Positions 54,196-63,944 of a stretch of 64,000 nt of DNA are shown in pieces. The translations under genes and the position numbers were made by a program. The notes beneath the pieces were generated by a model that was given only the letters and a program-made list of their open reading frames with translations, did no database searches and was not told where the DNA came from. Numbering within the stretch: position 1 is the stretch's first letter; the number at the start of each line of letters is the position of its first letter. Location: the NCBI GenBank assembly GCA_016125135.1, contig WGMJ01000011.1:62001-126000 (forward strand), written 5' to 3'. The DNA is from Alphaproteobacteria bacterium. Its GTDB lineage: Bacteria; Pseudomonadota; Alphaproteobacteria; Micavibrionales; Micavibrionaceae.

Positions 54196-56795
54196 TGAGA
54201 ACCGATCTGCCGCAGACAATTTACCTGAAAGACTATAAAGAGCCTGCTTTCAAGGCAACCCATGTCGACCTCACATTCCGTATCTTCGAAGACCGCACAG
54301 AAGTGCGCACTGTATCTAAGGTTATTAAAAACGGGAACCATAAAGAGCTGCTTATTTTAAACGGCGAGCATATGCGCCTGAAATCATTACAGGTGAATGA
54401 AAATTACGTACCCTACCGTAAGGACGATAAAAGTGTCACCGTCCCGAACCTTGGTGATAAATTTACGCTGGAAATAGAAACAATTATCGAGCCTGCCAAA
54501 AACACAGCGCTTGAAGGCCTGTATATGTCGCAAGGTATTTACTGCACGCAGTGCGAGGCCGAAGGCTTCCGCCGCATCACCTATTATATTGACCGCCCCG
54601 ATAACATGGCGACTTTTACAACGCGCATCGAGGCCGATAAAAAAACGCTTCCTGTTCTGCTTTCAAACGGTGATCTTGTTGAAGAAGGCGAACTGCCCGA
54701 GGGCCGCCACTTCACGCTCTGGAGCGATACAACGCCCAAACCCTGCTACTTATTCGCGCTTGTTGCGGGTGATCTGAAATTTATTCAGGATGAATTCAAA
54801 ACCATGTCAGGCACCAAGGTTGACCTGCGCATTTATGTGCGTGATGGCGACCAAGAGCAATGCGCACATGCTATGGACTCGTTAAAACGCTCCATGAAAT
54901 GGGACGAAGAAACATTCGGCCGCGAATACCAGTATAAACGCTTTAATATTGTTGCGGTCAGCGACTTTAACATGGGCGCAATGGAAAACACCTCACTCAA
55001 TATTTTCAATACCGCGCTTACGCTTGCCCATGCCGATACAGCAACCGATCTCGATTTCGGCCGTGTTGAAAGTGTTATTGCGCACGAATATTTCCACAAC
55101 TGGACGGGCAACCGCATTACCTGCCGTGATTGGTTTCAATTATCCTTAAAAGAAGGCTTCACGGTTTTCCGCGATCAGGAATTCAGTGCTGACATGGGTT
55201 CTCGTGCCGTGCAGCGTATTGACGATGTTGCCCATTTACGCCGCATGCAATTCCCCGAGGACGCCGGGCCAATGGCGCACCCGATCCGCCCCGATAATTA
55301 TATCGAGATCAATAATTTCTATACCATGACTGTGTATGAAAAAGGCGCAGAGATTGTCCGCATGCAAAAAACGCTGCTCGGCCCGCAGAAGTTCCGTGAA
55401 GCAACTGACCTTTATTTTAACCGTTTTGATGGTCAGGCCGTTACATGCGATGATTTCGTGCAATGTATGGCCGATGTTTCAGGGCTTGATATGAAACAAT
55501 TCAAACTCTGGTATTCACAAGCCGGTACGCCACGCGTAAAAGCACATGGCGCCTACAGTGCCGACCATAAAACCTACACACTTATTCTCGAGCAATCTCT
55601 GCCACCAACACCGGGGCAAAAGCACAAAGAACATATGCACATTCCTGTTGCCATCGGCTTTATCGGGCCAAACGGGCAAGATATCCCGCTTGAGAACGGT
55701 GAAACAACCGAGATCATTCATTTAAAACAACAGCGGCAGGAATATGTGTTCAAAAATATCGGCGCAAAACCTGTTACATCTATTCTGCGCAATTTCTCGG
55801 CCCCCGTTATCCTTGAAACTGACCATACGGAAGAAGAACTACGCTTCCTGATGACACATGACAGTGACGGCTTTAACAAATGGGAGGCAGGCCAGAATTA
55901 TATGCTCCGCACCGTCAACCATCTGCTAGCAGGAACTGACGCGAACGAAAAAACATTCCTCGACACAATGGAATCCCTCTTCCAGCAAGCGCTCGAGAAA
56001 AATGCCGATCATGCACTACTGGCCCGTTCTGTTGTGTTGCCCGAAGTTGGCATTATTGGCCAACAACAAGCGGTAATTGACCCCTCCGCTATTTACGCTG
56101 CACGCCAGAAATTGCGCACAGCAGTGGCGGCCCACAGCGCCAAAACGCTTGAGAAAATCTACGACACACTTGGCGGCAAAGCATCAGAAGGCCTCAGTGG
56201 CAAAGCCATGGGCGCACGGGCGCTACGGAATGTTGCGCTTTCATACCTCACAGCTGATGGCTCACACACCGATAAAGCCGTGAAACAATACAAAGACGCC
56301 CGCAATATGACCGAGCGTATCGGCGCGCTGACAACGCTTCTTGATACAAACGCGCCAGAACGTGATGCGCTTTTTGCCGACTTCCTGACACGTTTCGAGC
56401 GTTACGAACTGGTGGTCGATAAATGGTTCTCGCTGCAAACACAGGCCGTGCGTGAAACAACGCTTGCCGATATTCAAGCCCTGCGGAGCCACAAACTTTT
56501 CAATATCAAAAACCCGAACCGTGCGCGTTCGCTGTTCAGCGCATTCTCCATGAATAATACGGTGATGTTCCACCACCCTTCAGGCGCCGGCTACAAGTTC
56601 CTTGGTGACGCTATTATGGAGCTAAACCGCATCAATCCGCAGATTGCTTCCCGCCTGCTGACACCACTTCGTGAATGGCGGCGCTACACGCCCGACAGGC
56701 AGGAAAAAATGAAAGCAATCCTCGAGCAAATCAAAGTCTCGCAAGACCTTTCAAAAGACGTTTTTGAAGTCGTGAGCAAGAGCTTGGCGGCATAA
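54195..56795 (+). CDS. pepN: Aminopeptidase N (M1 family)
   Basis: A zinc aminopeptidase of 866 residues, close to the E. coli enzyme. The exopeptidase motif GAMENTSLN is followed by the zinc site VIAHEYFHNWTGNR (His297, Glu298, His301), with the third ligand in LKEGFTVFRDQEF. The long helical C-terminal domain (from about 540) is present, with the family-specific ALRNVALSYL and NPNRARSLFSAF. With pip it would finish peptide breakdown. The next gene starts directly after its stop. Confidence 0.97.
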   Translation: MRTDLPQTIYLKDYKEPAFKATHVDLTFRIFEDRTEVRTVSKVIKNGNHKELLILNGEHMRLKSLQVNENYVPYRKDDKSVTVPNLGDKFTLEIETIIEPAKNTALEGLYMSQGIYCTQCEAEGFRRITYYIDRPDNMATFTTRIEADKKTLPVLLSNGDLVEEGELPEGRHFTLWSDTTPKPCYLFALVAGDLKFIQDEFKTMSGTKVDLRIYVRDGDQEQCAHAMDSLKRSMKWDEETFGREYQYKRFNIVAVSDFNMGAMENTSLNIFNTALTLAHADTATDLDFGRVESVIAHEYFHNWTGNRITCRDWFQLSLKEGFTVFRDQEFSADMGSRAVQRIDDVAHLRRMQFPEDAGPMAHPIRPDNYIEINNFYTMTVYEKGAEIVRMQKTLLGPQKFREATDLYFNRFDGQAVTCDDFVQCMADVSGLDMKQFKLWYSQAGTPRVKAHGAYSADHKTYTLILEQSLPPTPGQKHKEHMHIPVAIGFIGPNGQDIPLENGETTEIIHLKQQRQEYVFKNIGAKPVTSILRNFSAPVILETDHTEEELRFLMTHDSDGFNKWEAGQNYMLRTVNHLLAGTDANEKTFLDTMESLFQQALEKNADHALLARSVVLPEVGIIGQQQAVIDPSAIYAARQKLRTAVAAHSAKTLEKIYDTLGGKASEGLSGKAMGARALRNVALSYLTADGSHTDKAVKQYKDARNMTERIGALTTLLDTNAPERDALFADFLTRFERYELVVDKWFSLQTQAVRETTLADIQALRSHKLFNIKNPNRARSLFSAFSMNNTVMFHHPSGAGYKFLGDAIMELNRINPQIASRLLTPLREWRRYTPDRQEKMKAILEQIKVSQDLSKDVFEVVSKSLAA

Positions 56796-57482
56796 ATGAA
56801 ATTAAAAATTACTACGCATGATGAAGAATGGTCGCCAAAATATTTTGCAGTGATCGTAGGTATTTTTTGCTCTCTCTATATGATTTGCACAGCCTTAAAT
56901 GCCAAGCTTATTAGTATTTTTGGTGTTACGCTGCCAGGCGGGATTCTTACATTTCCGCTTTGCTGCATCATTACAGATCTACTTACAGAGGTTTATGGGT
57001 TTAACCGTACAAGGCAGGCCATCTGGACTGTACTGGCAGGTACCATTCTTTTCGCTGTTTTTAATGAAATTGCCATTGCCTTGCCCTACCCATCTTTCTG
57101 GCAAAATCAGGCAGCTTTTGAAACAATTTTTTCTACCACATGGCGTTTGGCACTTGCTGGTTGCCTTGCTTGGGTTGCGGGTGAATTTGCTAACACTTAT
57201 ATCATGTCTAAAATGAAGATCGTCCAGAATGCCCGCAATATGCCTGTAAGATTCATTGCTTCAACTGCTGCAGGACAATTCTTCGACAGCGCGGTATTTA
57301 TAGGTGTCGCTTTTCTTGGTACAATGCCATTACAAAATCTTGTTATTATGGGCTTCTCGGTCTGGATAACAAAAATCCTCTATGAGACACTCTTTCTGCC
57401 CCTATCAATACCGGTTACCAAGTGGGTAAAAAACCTGGAAGGCGTCGAGCACTTCGACCGTCAGAAGATCTCTCTGGTATAA
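56796..57482 (+). CDS. Queuosine precursor transporter (YhhQ/VUT family)
   Basis: A 228-residue inner-membrane protein with about six helices. Family features are LYMICTALNAKLISIFGVTLPGGILTFPLCCIITDLLTEVYGF, where the acidic TD and TE sit between helices one and two, and the late QFFDSAVFIGVAFLG. Such proteins import queuosine precursors for tRNA modification. Whether preQ0/preQ1 or queuine is taken up is not visible. It begins immediately after pepN. Confidence 0.87.
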   Translation: MKLKITTHDEEWSPKYFAVIVGIFCSLYMICTALNAKLISIFGVTLPGGILTFPLCCIITDLLTEVYGFNRTRQAIWTVLAGTILFAVFNEIAIALPYPSFWQNQAAFETIFSTTWRLALAGCLAWVAGEFANTYIMSKMKIVQNARNMPVRFIASTAAGQFFDSAVFIGVAFLGTMPLQNLVIMGFSVWITKILYETLFLPLSIPVTKWVKNLEGVEHFDRQKISLV

Positions 57483-57597
57483 TTAGGGCCCGCTCACTGC
57501 CTTTACGCAGATGTGCAGCGCTACGCCTTGAACTGGTAGTAGAAAATCAAAGCTGTCCTCAAATCTCTCGAAAGACTTTGCTGCATTGGTGATTATC

Positions 57598-58524
57598 CTA
57601 ACCAATCCCCAGCAGCTTGATCGCTACGGGCACATACACAAGTGCAAACAAGGTTGTGAATAATACACCCATGGCTGCTTTTGCAGGGTGCATATCGAAA
57701 TGCGTAGCAAAGGCAATATTGTTTGCGCCCATCGGCACGATCGAGAAAAGCAGAATAGGTTTGTAGAAAGTTTCGCCCAGTAAATGCAGCCAGTGTTGGT
57801 CGGCATATATAATGCCCATGGCAACAAGCGGCCACATAATAAACCGTACGCCAAACATTGTCGCCATAAAGGGCATATCAATTTTGAATTTGTCGATCTG
57901 GGAGAGGCCAAGGCCGATAATCATCATCCCCAGCACCGTATAAGCCCCTTTGAAAAGCCCGAGTACATTATCGGCCACCGGCGGCAGTTGTACATGAAAG
58001 GCACTGAGTAAAATCCCGATAAGAATCGCATAAATAACAGGGTATTTGAAAATATTCAGGAAGCTCTCCCACGGCCCCTTGTTACCGCGCGAGATATAAT
58101 ACATGCCCAAACTATTCTCGAAGAACTGGAAGCTAACGCCAGTCACAATATAAGCAGCCACCATTTCGGGCGGGAACAGGGCAAAGGCAATCGGGATGCC
58201 GAAATAGCCCCAGTTGTTGGTGCCCGTTGTAAGCGCCGCGAGGTAAGCCGTTTTAGGCTCGAGATAAAGCCGCGTAATAACAAGCGTCAGGAAGCCGAAG
58301 AAGCAGGCCAGCGCGAACATGATGATGGGCGAGATAATGGCCCCTGCACTGAAATCCAGCTTTGAAATACTCAGCATAAACACCATGGGCGAGATCACAA
58401 AAATCGTTAGCGTGGTGATTGATTTCACGTCGATCTTGGCCAGTTTTCCTACAATATAGCCCAGCACGGCGATAGCGTAGAGCGGGAGAAGCTGCTGAAG
58501 GAGGTTGAGATAGAGCGGGTCCAT
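57598..58524 (-). CDS. AEC family (auxin efflux carrier-type) transporter
   Basis: A 308-residue membrane transporter with about ten helices. The first is LLPLYAIAVLGYIVGKLA, and there are two inverted five-helix repeats. The conserved NNWGYFGIPIAFALFPPE and GANNIAFATHFDMHPAKAA crossover segments are present. Substrates in this family are mostly organic acids. The frame is open for 73 further codons, but that part is basic and Cys-rich, unlike the family, and overlaps the promoter-driven RNA region. The ATG at 58524 is therefore chosen. Confidence 0.84.
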   Translation of the reverse strand: MDPLYLNLLQQLLPLYAIAVLGYIVGKLAKIDVKSITTLTIFVISPMVFMLSISKLDFSAGAIISPIIMFALACFFGFLTLVITRLYLEPKTAYLAALTTGTNNWGYFGIPIAFALFPPEMVAAYIVTGVSFQFFENSLGMYYISRGNKGPWESFLNIFKYPVIYAILIGILLSAFHVQLPPVADNVLGLFKGAYTVLGMMIIGLGLSQIDKFKIDMPFMATMFGVRFIMWPLVAMGIIYADQHWLHLLGETFYKPILLFSIVPMGANNIAFATHFDMHPAKAAMGVLFTTLFALVYVPVAIKLLGIG

Positions 58525-58600
58525 TTCGTTCAAGCCTAGCACATCCACTCCCCCCCCTCGAAGCCCCCCTAGCGCCTTGAAAGAAGGCTGAAATTTTTTC
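58525..58600. other. Start of the 358-base gap between the AEC and acetyltransferase genes
   Basis: Contains C-runs (58549-58557, 58564-58569), the upstream region of the minus-strand AEC gene and no supported ORF. The gap continues to 58882 and holds the promoter and RNA candidate listed separately. The rest (58733-58882) has a GCGCTTTAAAACGC palindrome (58747-58760) and nothing else clear. Confidence 0.4.
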
Positions 58601-58629
58601 TTGCATCGCTGGCACGATTCGCATATAAA
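58601..58629 (+). promoter_or_regulatory. Promoter of the 58.6-kb RNA candidate
   Basis: TTGCAT and TATAAA are separated by exactly 17 bases. There is no coding frame immediately downstream on this strand for more than 200 bases. Confidence 0.62.
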
Positions 58630-58633
58630 CTGA

Positions 58634-58732
58634 GTTACGTACGTGCCAATGGCCCGCGGCCTCCCACCAATGGAGGCGCCCCTTAAGGGTAAGTCCCCTA
58701 CAAGGCTGGTTATGTAACGGCGAACTTTTTTT
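58634..58732 (+). ncRNA. Candidate structured small RNA
   Basis: Starts a few bases after a good promoter and ends in a seven-base T-tract (58726-58732). The ends pair as GTTACGTA (58634-58641) with TATGTAAC (58711-58718), 8 bp with one G-T. Inside lie a GCC/GGC helix (58645-58647 with 58704-58706), a hairpin GCCTCC / GGAGGC (58659-58677) and CCCTTAAGGG. It is GC-rich against its flanks. I cannot match it to a known family; a 6S-like or trans-acting RNA is possible. The T-tract is eight bases from the closing stem, so termination there is not certain. Confidence 0.45.
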
Positions 58733-58882
58733 GTTTTAACCATCAGGCGCTTTAAAACGCTTGGTATTTTAATAAAGGGTTTTCGCTCTTAGATAACTGA
58801 AACTGCCTTGTGAGCAGGGTTCGCATCCCCTCTTACATCAACAGATCTTCACATGTCTAAGGCGTCGCTGCAGGAGGCCATA

Positions 58883-59530
58883 ATGACTATAGAGATCGTC
58901 CCCGTCACACAGGACAATGTGGAGCAAGCCATTGCGCTTGCATGCCAGGTATTTAAAAAAGGTGATCATTACGCCATCAGACAGGAATTCCGCGCTGCCG
59001 TAGGTCTGGAGCCGGAAAACACCGATGTTCAGGATGTAATGGAAATTTACCGCTCCGGTTATGTGATGGCGTTGAAAGACGGCGTTCCTGCCGGCTTTAG
59101 TGGCTATTACACCCAGATAGGCCATGAAGAAGATATCTGGCTCGGCTGGACAGGCGTTCTGGGTCAATTTGGGCGCCTCGGCATTGGAGAAATGATTACT
59201 GAAGCCGCCTTTAAAGCCGCACCAACCGAGGGTGTAAAAAATCTGCGTATCTGGACAACAGACGAAGATCAATATGCCAGCGCGCGTCGCCTTTACCAGC
59301 GCATGGGCTTTATTGAGGAGCGCTATAGCCGCACCGCAAAGCCATGGGAAAGCTTGAGCATTGCCCGCGTCTTTACCAAAAGTGCAGAGCCTGAAAATGC
59401 TCTTCGCAACGCATGGGCTAATTCCGCTTACCGCCTGCCCGACCTTGAACTGTTCGACCAGCCACGGATGAACGAAGTCGTGCGCGAACGCTCCGAAGAA
59501 GGCACAACCAGAAGATACGCTGTGGGCTAA
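58883..59530 (+). CDS. GNAT family N-acetyltransferase
   Basis: A 215-residue protein. An acetyltransferase core is visible as IWLGWTGVLGQFGRLGIGEMITEAAF (motif A with the G-R-x-G-x-G-like loop, about residues 86-110), followed by LRIWTTDEDQYASARRLYQRMGFIEE (motif B). A C-terminal extension of about 60 residues is unrecognised. The ATG at 58883 has a perfect AGGAGG five bases upstream; the longer frame from 58853 does not. Probably co-transcribed with the esterase gene five bases downstream. Confidence 0.84.
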   Translation: MTIEIVPVTQDNVEQAIALACQVFKKGDHYAIRQEFRAAVGLEPENTDVQDVMEIYRSGYVMALKDGVPAGFSGYYTQIGHEEDIWLGWTGVLGQFGRLGIGEMITEAAFKAAPTEGVKNLRIWTTDEDQYASARRLYQRMGFIEERYSRTAKPWESLSIARVFTKSAEPENALRNAWANSAYRLPDLELFDQPRMNEVVRERSEEGTTRRYAVG

Positions 59531-59535
59531 GCCAG

Positions 59536-61191
59536 ATGTCTGCATCTGAAGCCCAACGCCAAGCCTTTGCACAACCTGCCTCTAATGGGCCTGTTGTAAA
59601 AACAGTGCTTGGTGAAGTACAGGGTTTTACAAACGGACAAACAGGCCAGATATGCTTTTGGGGTCTTCCCTATGCCGAGCCACCGGTCGGTGAATTACGC
59701 TTTAAATCCACTATGCCTAAAAAACCATGGCAAGGCGTTCTGCAGGCCACCGCTTTCGGCGCTTCAGGCCCGCAAGTGTTCGATGTTACGGAAGGCTCTT
59801 ACGAAGAATTCACAGGTCATAAAACCCCGCCCAATAACAACCCGTGGATTGGCTCCGAAGACAATCTGACGCTGAATATCTGGACTCCTGCCCTTGATGG
59901 AAGCAAGCGACCGGTCATGGTCTGGATTCATGGTGGTGCAAACTGGCTGGAAAGCAGCCGCCTGCACACATATCACGGAGATAATTTTGTTAACAATGGT
60001 GATGTTGTCTTTGTTTCACTTAATTACAGGCTTGGTATCTTCGGCTGGCTTGATGTCAGTGTTCTAGGTGGAGAAGAATACAAAGGCAGCCATAGCAACG
60101 GGCTGAAAGACCAGCTATGCGCCCTGCAGTGGATCAAGGAAAATATAGAAGCTTTCGGCGGCGATGCCAGCAATATTACAGTAATGGGTGAATCGGCCGG
60201 CAGCATTGACCTAAGCTGGCTTCTCACAAACGGTCATTTAAACGGTATCGCCAAACGTGTCGTCCTGATGAGCGGCATTGCGGGCCTAATCGGCCTAAGT
60301 GGAGATCTGGGGCACGGCTTTACAGAGGCCTTTGCACAGGAACAGGCAAAAACTTTCCTTGATAAAATGGGCATAAACTCCATGGCGCAGTTGCAGTCAT
60401 CAACAACTGACGAACTCATGGCCCGCGTATCTCATATCAACCAGACAGAACCCACACTAACCGTTATGGATTCCCAGTTCTGGCCACGCATGAGCGATGA
60501 TTTCACACCGCTTGATCCTTTCCGCGCTGCTGAAAAATACGGGAGCCACGGCATTGATGTTATCGTTGGCTATACGGCCTATGAAATGGGGCTTTGGCTT
60601 TTCTGGGATGAAACACTCGATACTCATCCGTTTTCATGGTCAGCCGCACAACTTGGTTACCCACAAGACACTCAAACGCTTGAAACAGCCCAAGCAGCTT
60701 ACGCGCCTATGGGCGACCCCGAGGGCGTACAGGGTATGAACCTGATTGGCGACTCTATTTTCGTTATTCCGTCTTACTGGTTTGCCGATATTCTTGCCCG
60801 TAAAGGCGAAACTGTGAGGCTCTTCCAGTTTGACTGGCAGGCCGATAGCCGCCGCAAGGCATTACACGCGGCCGATCAGGCTTTTCTTTTCGGCAAGCTC
60901 GAAACACATGCGGCACAGCATCTTCTTGGCCCCGCGGCTGATACAAACGAGAAAACCAAGCGTGTGCGCCTCTCGACAGCTATGATGGAATCTATTCTCG
61001 GATATGCTAAAAACGGCGCTCCTGCACAAGACAGTAAAAAAACTCTGCCCGTATGGCCCGTCTATAATGCAGAAACACGCCCTGTCATGAGCTTTAATTA
61101 CGATAGTCAAATCGTAGACGATCCTGCCCGCCTGCGCCGCGAATGGTGGTACAACAATATCTACCAACCTGCGTTAGCGGAAAAAGAATAG
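59536..61191 (+). CDS. Type B carboxylesterase
   Basis: A 551-residue alpha/beta-hydrolase of the carboxylesterase/cholinesterase family. The N-terminal GxxxYAEPPVGELRF, the oxyanion VWIHGGANW, NYRLGIFGW and the nucleophile elbow VMGESAGSIDLSW (Ser near residue 220) are clear. There is no signal peptide, so it is cytoplasmic, unlike many relatives. The substrate is unknown. The neighbouring acetyltransferase may act in the same pathway. Converges on clpB with a 12-base gap. Confidence 0.9.
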   Translation: MSASEAQRQAFAQPASNGPVVKTVLGEVQGFTNGQTGQICFWGLPYAEPPVGELRFKSTMPKKPWQGVLQATAFGASGPQVFDVTEGSYEEFTGHKTPPNNNPWIGSEDNLTLNIWTPALDGSKRPVMVWIHGGANWLESSRLHTYHGDNFVNNGDVVFVSLNYRLGIFGWLDVSVLGGEEYKGSHSNGLKDQLCALQWIKENIEAFGGDASNITVMGESAGSIDLSWLLTNGHLNGIAKRVVLMSGIAGLIGLSGDLGHGFTEAFAQEQAKTFLDKMGINSMAQLQSSTTDELMARVSHINQTEPTLTVMDSQFWPRMSDDFTPLDPFRAAEKYGSHGIDVIVGYTAYEMGLWLFWDETLDTHPFSWSAAQLGYPQDTQTLETAQAAYAPMGDPEGVQGMNLIGDSIFVIPSYWFADILARKGETVRLFQFDWQADSRRKALHAADQAFLFGKLETHAAQHLLGPAADTNEKTKRVRLSTAMMESILGYAKNGAPAQDSKKTLPVWPVYNAETRPVMSFNYDSQIVDDPARLRREWWYNNIYQPALAEKE

Positions 61192-61203
61192 ATCTACTGT
61201 TTT

Positions 61204-63813
61204 TTATGCAGCTTTGGATTTCGCGGTTTTCGGGGCTGTGACCTTGAATTCTAGATCCTCGCCTTTGCGGGTTACTTCAACCGTTGCCCCGTCTGCGATT
61301 TTCCCTTCAAGTATTTTCTCAGCCAGCGGGTTTTGCAGGTGCGTTTGGATAACGCGTTTCAGTGGACGTGCCCCGTAAGCAGGGTCATAGCCTTTGTTGC
61401 CCAGCCACTCCACGGCGGTCGGGTCAAGCGTTAGCGTGATCTGGCGGTGCGCAAGGAGTTTGCGCAAATTACCAAGCTGGATATCAACAATGCGTGACAT
61501 CTGCGCACGGCCCAAACGGCGGAACAGCAGAATTTCATCAAGGCGGTTTAAAAATTCAGGACGGAATGCAGCACGCACCGCGCCCATCACCTGATCGCGT
61601 ACAGCTTCTACACTCGCGCCCTCTTCTTGCTCAACAAGATATTGTGCGCCGAGGTTCGAGGTCATAATCAAAACCGTATTGCTGAAATCAACCGTGCGGC
61701 CCTGCCCATCGGTTAAGCGCCCGTCATCAAGCACTTGTAACAGCACGTTGAAAACATCGGGGTGCGCTTTTTCAACTTCATCAAAAAGAATAACCTGATA
61801 AGGCCTGCGGCGGACTGCCTCAGTAAGCGCGCCACCCTCTTCATACCCCACATAGCCTGGCGGAGCGCCAATCATACGCGCAACAGAGTGTTTCTCCATA
61901 TATTCCGACATATCAAGCCGCACCATAGCTGTATCATCATCAAACAGAAACTCTGCAAGCGCTTTGGTCAGCTCGGTTTTACCAACACCTGTAGGGCCTA
62001 AGAACAAGAACGAGCCAATCGGGCGGCGCGGGTCTTGTAGACCTGCACGCGCACGCCGCACAGCGGCTGAAACGGCTTTCACAGCTTCATCCTGCCCGAC
62101 AACACGTGTGCCGAGCTTCTCTTCCATTTGCAAAAGCTTCTCGCGCTCGCCTTCCAGCATTTTATCAACGGGGATGCCTGTCCAGCGGGAAATAACGGCG
62201 GCGATATCATCCTCCGTCACTTCCTCATTAATCATGGTTGATTTTTTGCTGTCATGCTTTTCGGCCTCTTCAAGCTTTTTCTCAAGCTCGGGTAAAAGCC
62301 CGTATTTAATTTCACCGGCTTTTGACCAGTCACCACCACGCTCGGCCTGCTCGAGTGCAATACGCGCACGCTCAAGGCCTTCTTTGTATTTTTGCGCTTG
62401 ATTGAGTGTGTCTTTCTGCGCCTGCCATTCTTTCGTCAGTTTTTCCGACTTGGCCTCAAGGTCCTTCAGTTCACCTTCAAGCTTTTGCAGCCTGTCTTTT
62501 GAAGGCTGGTCATTTTCCTTCTTCAGCGCTTCGCGCTCGATTTTCAGCTGGATAATGCGGCGATCAAGCTCGTCGATTTCCTCGGGCTTGCTGTCCACCT
62601 GCATACGGAGGCGCGATGATGCCTCATCAATCAGGTCAATTGCCTTATCGGGCAGGAAGCGGTCAGTAATATAGCGATGCGAAAGCGTGGCTGCTGATAC
62701 AATTGCAGGGTCGGTAATCCGCACCCCGTGGTGCACTTCATATTTCTCTTTTAGGCCGCGCAAAATGGAGATTGTATCTTCAACAGTTGGCTCTTCAACA
62801 AAAACAGGCTGGAAACGACGCGCAAGCGCAGCATCTTTTTCAATATGCTTACGGTATTCATCGAGCGTTGTTGCACCAACCATACGCAGTTCGCCACGCG
62901 CAAGGGCAGGTTTTAGCATATTACCGGCATCCATAGCGCCATCAGCCTTACCCGCGCCAACAAGTGTATGAAGTTCATCTAGAAACAAAACAATCTGTCC
63001 ATCGGCACTGCGGATTTCGTCCAGAACAGCTTTTAAGCGCTCCTCGAATTCACCACGGTATTTTGCGCCGGCAATCATCGCGCCGAGATCAAGCGACATC
63101 AGCGTTTTGTCTTTCAGGCTTTCAGGAACGTCGCCCTTGACGATGCGATTTGCAAGGCCTTCAATAATTGCGGTTTTACCGACCCCCGGCTCACCGATCA
63201 GTACAGGGTTGTTCTTCGTCCGGCGGGAGAGCACCTGCACGGTACGGCGAATTTCCTCGTCACGCCCGATAACGGGATCGAGCTTGCCGTCACGCGCCAA
63301 GGCCGTCATATCGCGCGCGTATTTGTTAAGGGCATCGAACTGGTCTTCAGCATTGGCATTATCTGCTGTTTTACCTTTGCGGATTGTATTAATCGCCGCG
63401 TTTATTTTCTGGCTGTCGGCACCTGCTTTTTCCAGCAGCTCGCCAATGGGCGATGTCCGTGCAAGAAGCATGGCTTGCAGCACACGCTCACCCGTTAAAA
63501 ATTTATCACCTGATTTTACAGCCAGATTCATGGCGTTATCGAGAATCTTTACAAGATCACTTGAAAGACGGAAGCCTGCACCACCACCAGAAACAGACGG
63601 GAATTTCGCAACCGCTTTATCAACCGCCTGCTTCAAACTCTCTGTTGTCACGCCCGCTGTTTGCAGTGCCTTTAAAACAGGCCCTTGCACATCTTCCAGC
63701 ATCACGCGGAGCAAATGTTCCGGTTCAAGCGACTGGTGTCCCGAGCGCATGGCAAGGGTTTGCGCCTGCTGGACGTAGCTACGTGTTTTTTCTGAAAATT
63801 TTTCGAAATCCAT
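61204..63813 (-). CDS. clpB: Disaggregase chaperone ClpB
   Basis: A hexameric heat-shock disaggregase working with DnaK, 869 residues. The Clp-N domain covers residues 1-145. The first AAA module has [10 protein letters not shown] and [17 protein letters not shown], and the ClpB-specific middle coiled coil spans about 400-525 ([24 protein letters not shown] onward). The second AAA module has [10 protein letters not shown], the [12 protein letters not shown] pore loop and [13 protein letters not shown]. No ClpP-binding loop is expected. Its upstream region holds a promoter overlapped by a dyad. Confidence 0.98.
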   Translation of the reverse strand: MDFEKFSEKTRSYVQQAQTLAMRSGHQSLEPEHLLRVMLEDVQGPVLKALQTAGVTTESLKQAVDKAVAKFPSVSGGGAGFRLSSDLVKILDNAMNLAVKSGDKFLTGERVLQAMLLARTSPIGELLEKAGADSQKINAAINTIRKGKTADNANAEDQFDALNKYARDMTALARDGKLDPVIGRDEEIRRTVQVLSRRTKNNPVLIGEPGVGKTAIIEGLANRIVKGDVPESLKDKTLMSLDLGAMIAGAKYRGEFEERLKAVLDEIRSADGQIVLFLDELHTLVGAGKADGAMDAGNMLKPALARGELRMVGATTLDEYRKHIEKDAALARRFQPVFVEEPTVEDTISILRGLKEKYEVHHGVRITDPAIVSAATLSHRYITDRFLPDKAIDLIDEASSRLRMQVDSKPEEIDELDRRIIQLKIEREALKKENDQPSKDRLQKLEGELKDLEAKSEKLTKEWQAQKDTLNQAQKYKEGLERARIALEQAERGGDWSKAGEIKYGLLPELEKKLEEAEKHDSKKSTMINEEVTEDDIAAVISRWTGIPVDKMLEGEREKLLQMEEKLGTRVVGQDEAVKAVSAAVRRARAGLQDPRRPIGSFLFLGPTGVGKTELTKALAEFLFDDDTAMVRLDMSEYMEKHSVARMIGAPPGYVGYEEGGALTEAVRRRPYQVILFDEVEKAHPDVFNVLLQVLDDGRLTDGQGRTVDFSNTVLIMTSNLGAQYLVEQEEGASVEAVRDQVMGAVRAAFRPEFLNRLDEILLFRRLGRAQMSRIVDIQLGNLRKLLAHRQITLTLDPTAVEWLGNKGYDPAYGARPLKRVIQTHLQNPLAEKILEGKIADGATVEVTRKGEDLEFKVTAPKTAKSKAA

Positions 63814-63903
63814 TAGAAGAGCCTTTATCTTTTATAATACACTAAAAACTATTACTAGTTTGATACAAATCAATATGCTCAATGGTTTAGGCATAGTTCG
63901 CCC

Positions 63904-63924
63904 TTGATAAAAGGACATTATCAA
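63904..63924. promoter_or_regulatory. Dyad TTGATAA-N7-TTATCAA over the clpB -10
   Basis: A perfect 7+7 inverted repeat with a 7-base spacer. Its right arm covers the -10 box of the predicted clpB promoter, so a bound protein would block it. It is unlike the CIRCE element. Confidence 0.55.
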
Positions 63925-63944
63925 ATTTTTATCCTATTTGTCAA
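63917..63944 (-). promoter_or_regulatory. Predicted clpB promoter
   Basis: On the minus strand TTGACA and GATAAT are separated by 16 bases, about 105 bases before the clpB start. The -35 is preceded by C (CTTGACA), so it would also partly suit a heat-shock sigma-32 -35 box. The leader is about 100 bases. Confidence 0.52.

Noticed and set aside
58838-59572. A 244-codon minus-strand frame over the acetyltransferase gene
   Set aside because: The plus-strand acetyltransferase has clear motifs and a perfect ribosome-binding site; the antisense frame has neither.
63107-63778. A 223-codon plus-strand frame inside clpB
   Set aside because: It is exactly antisense to the strongly conserved clpB sequence, is very Ser/Arg-rich and has no ribosome-binding site; a shadow of clpB codon bias.
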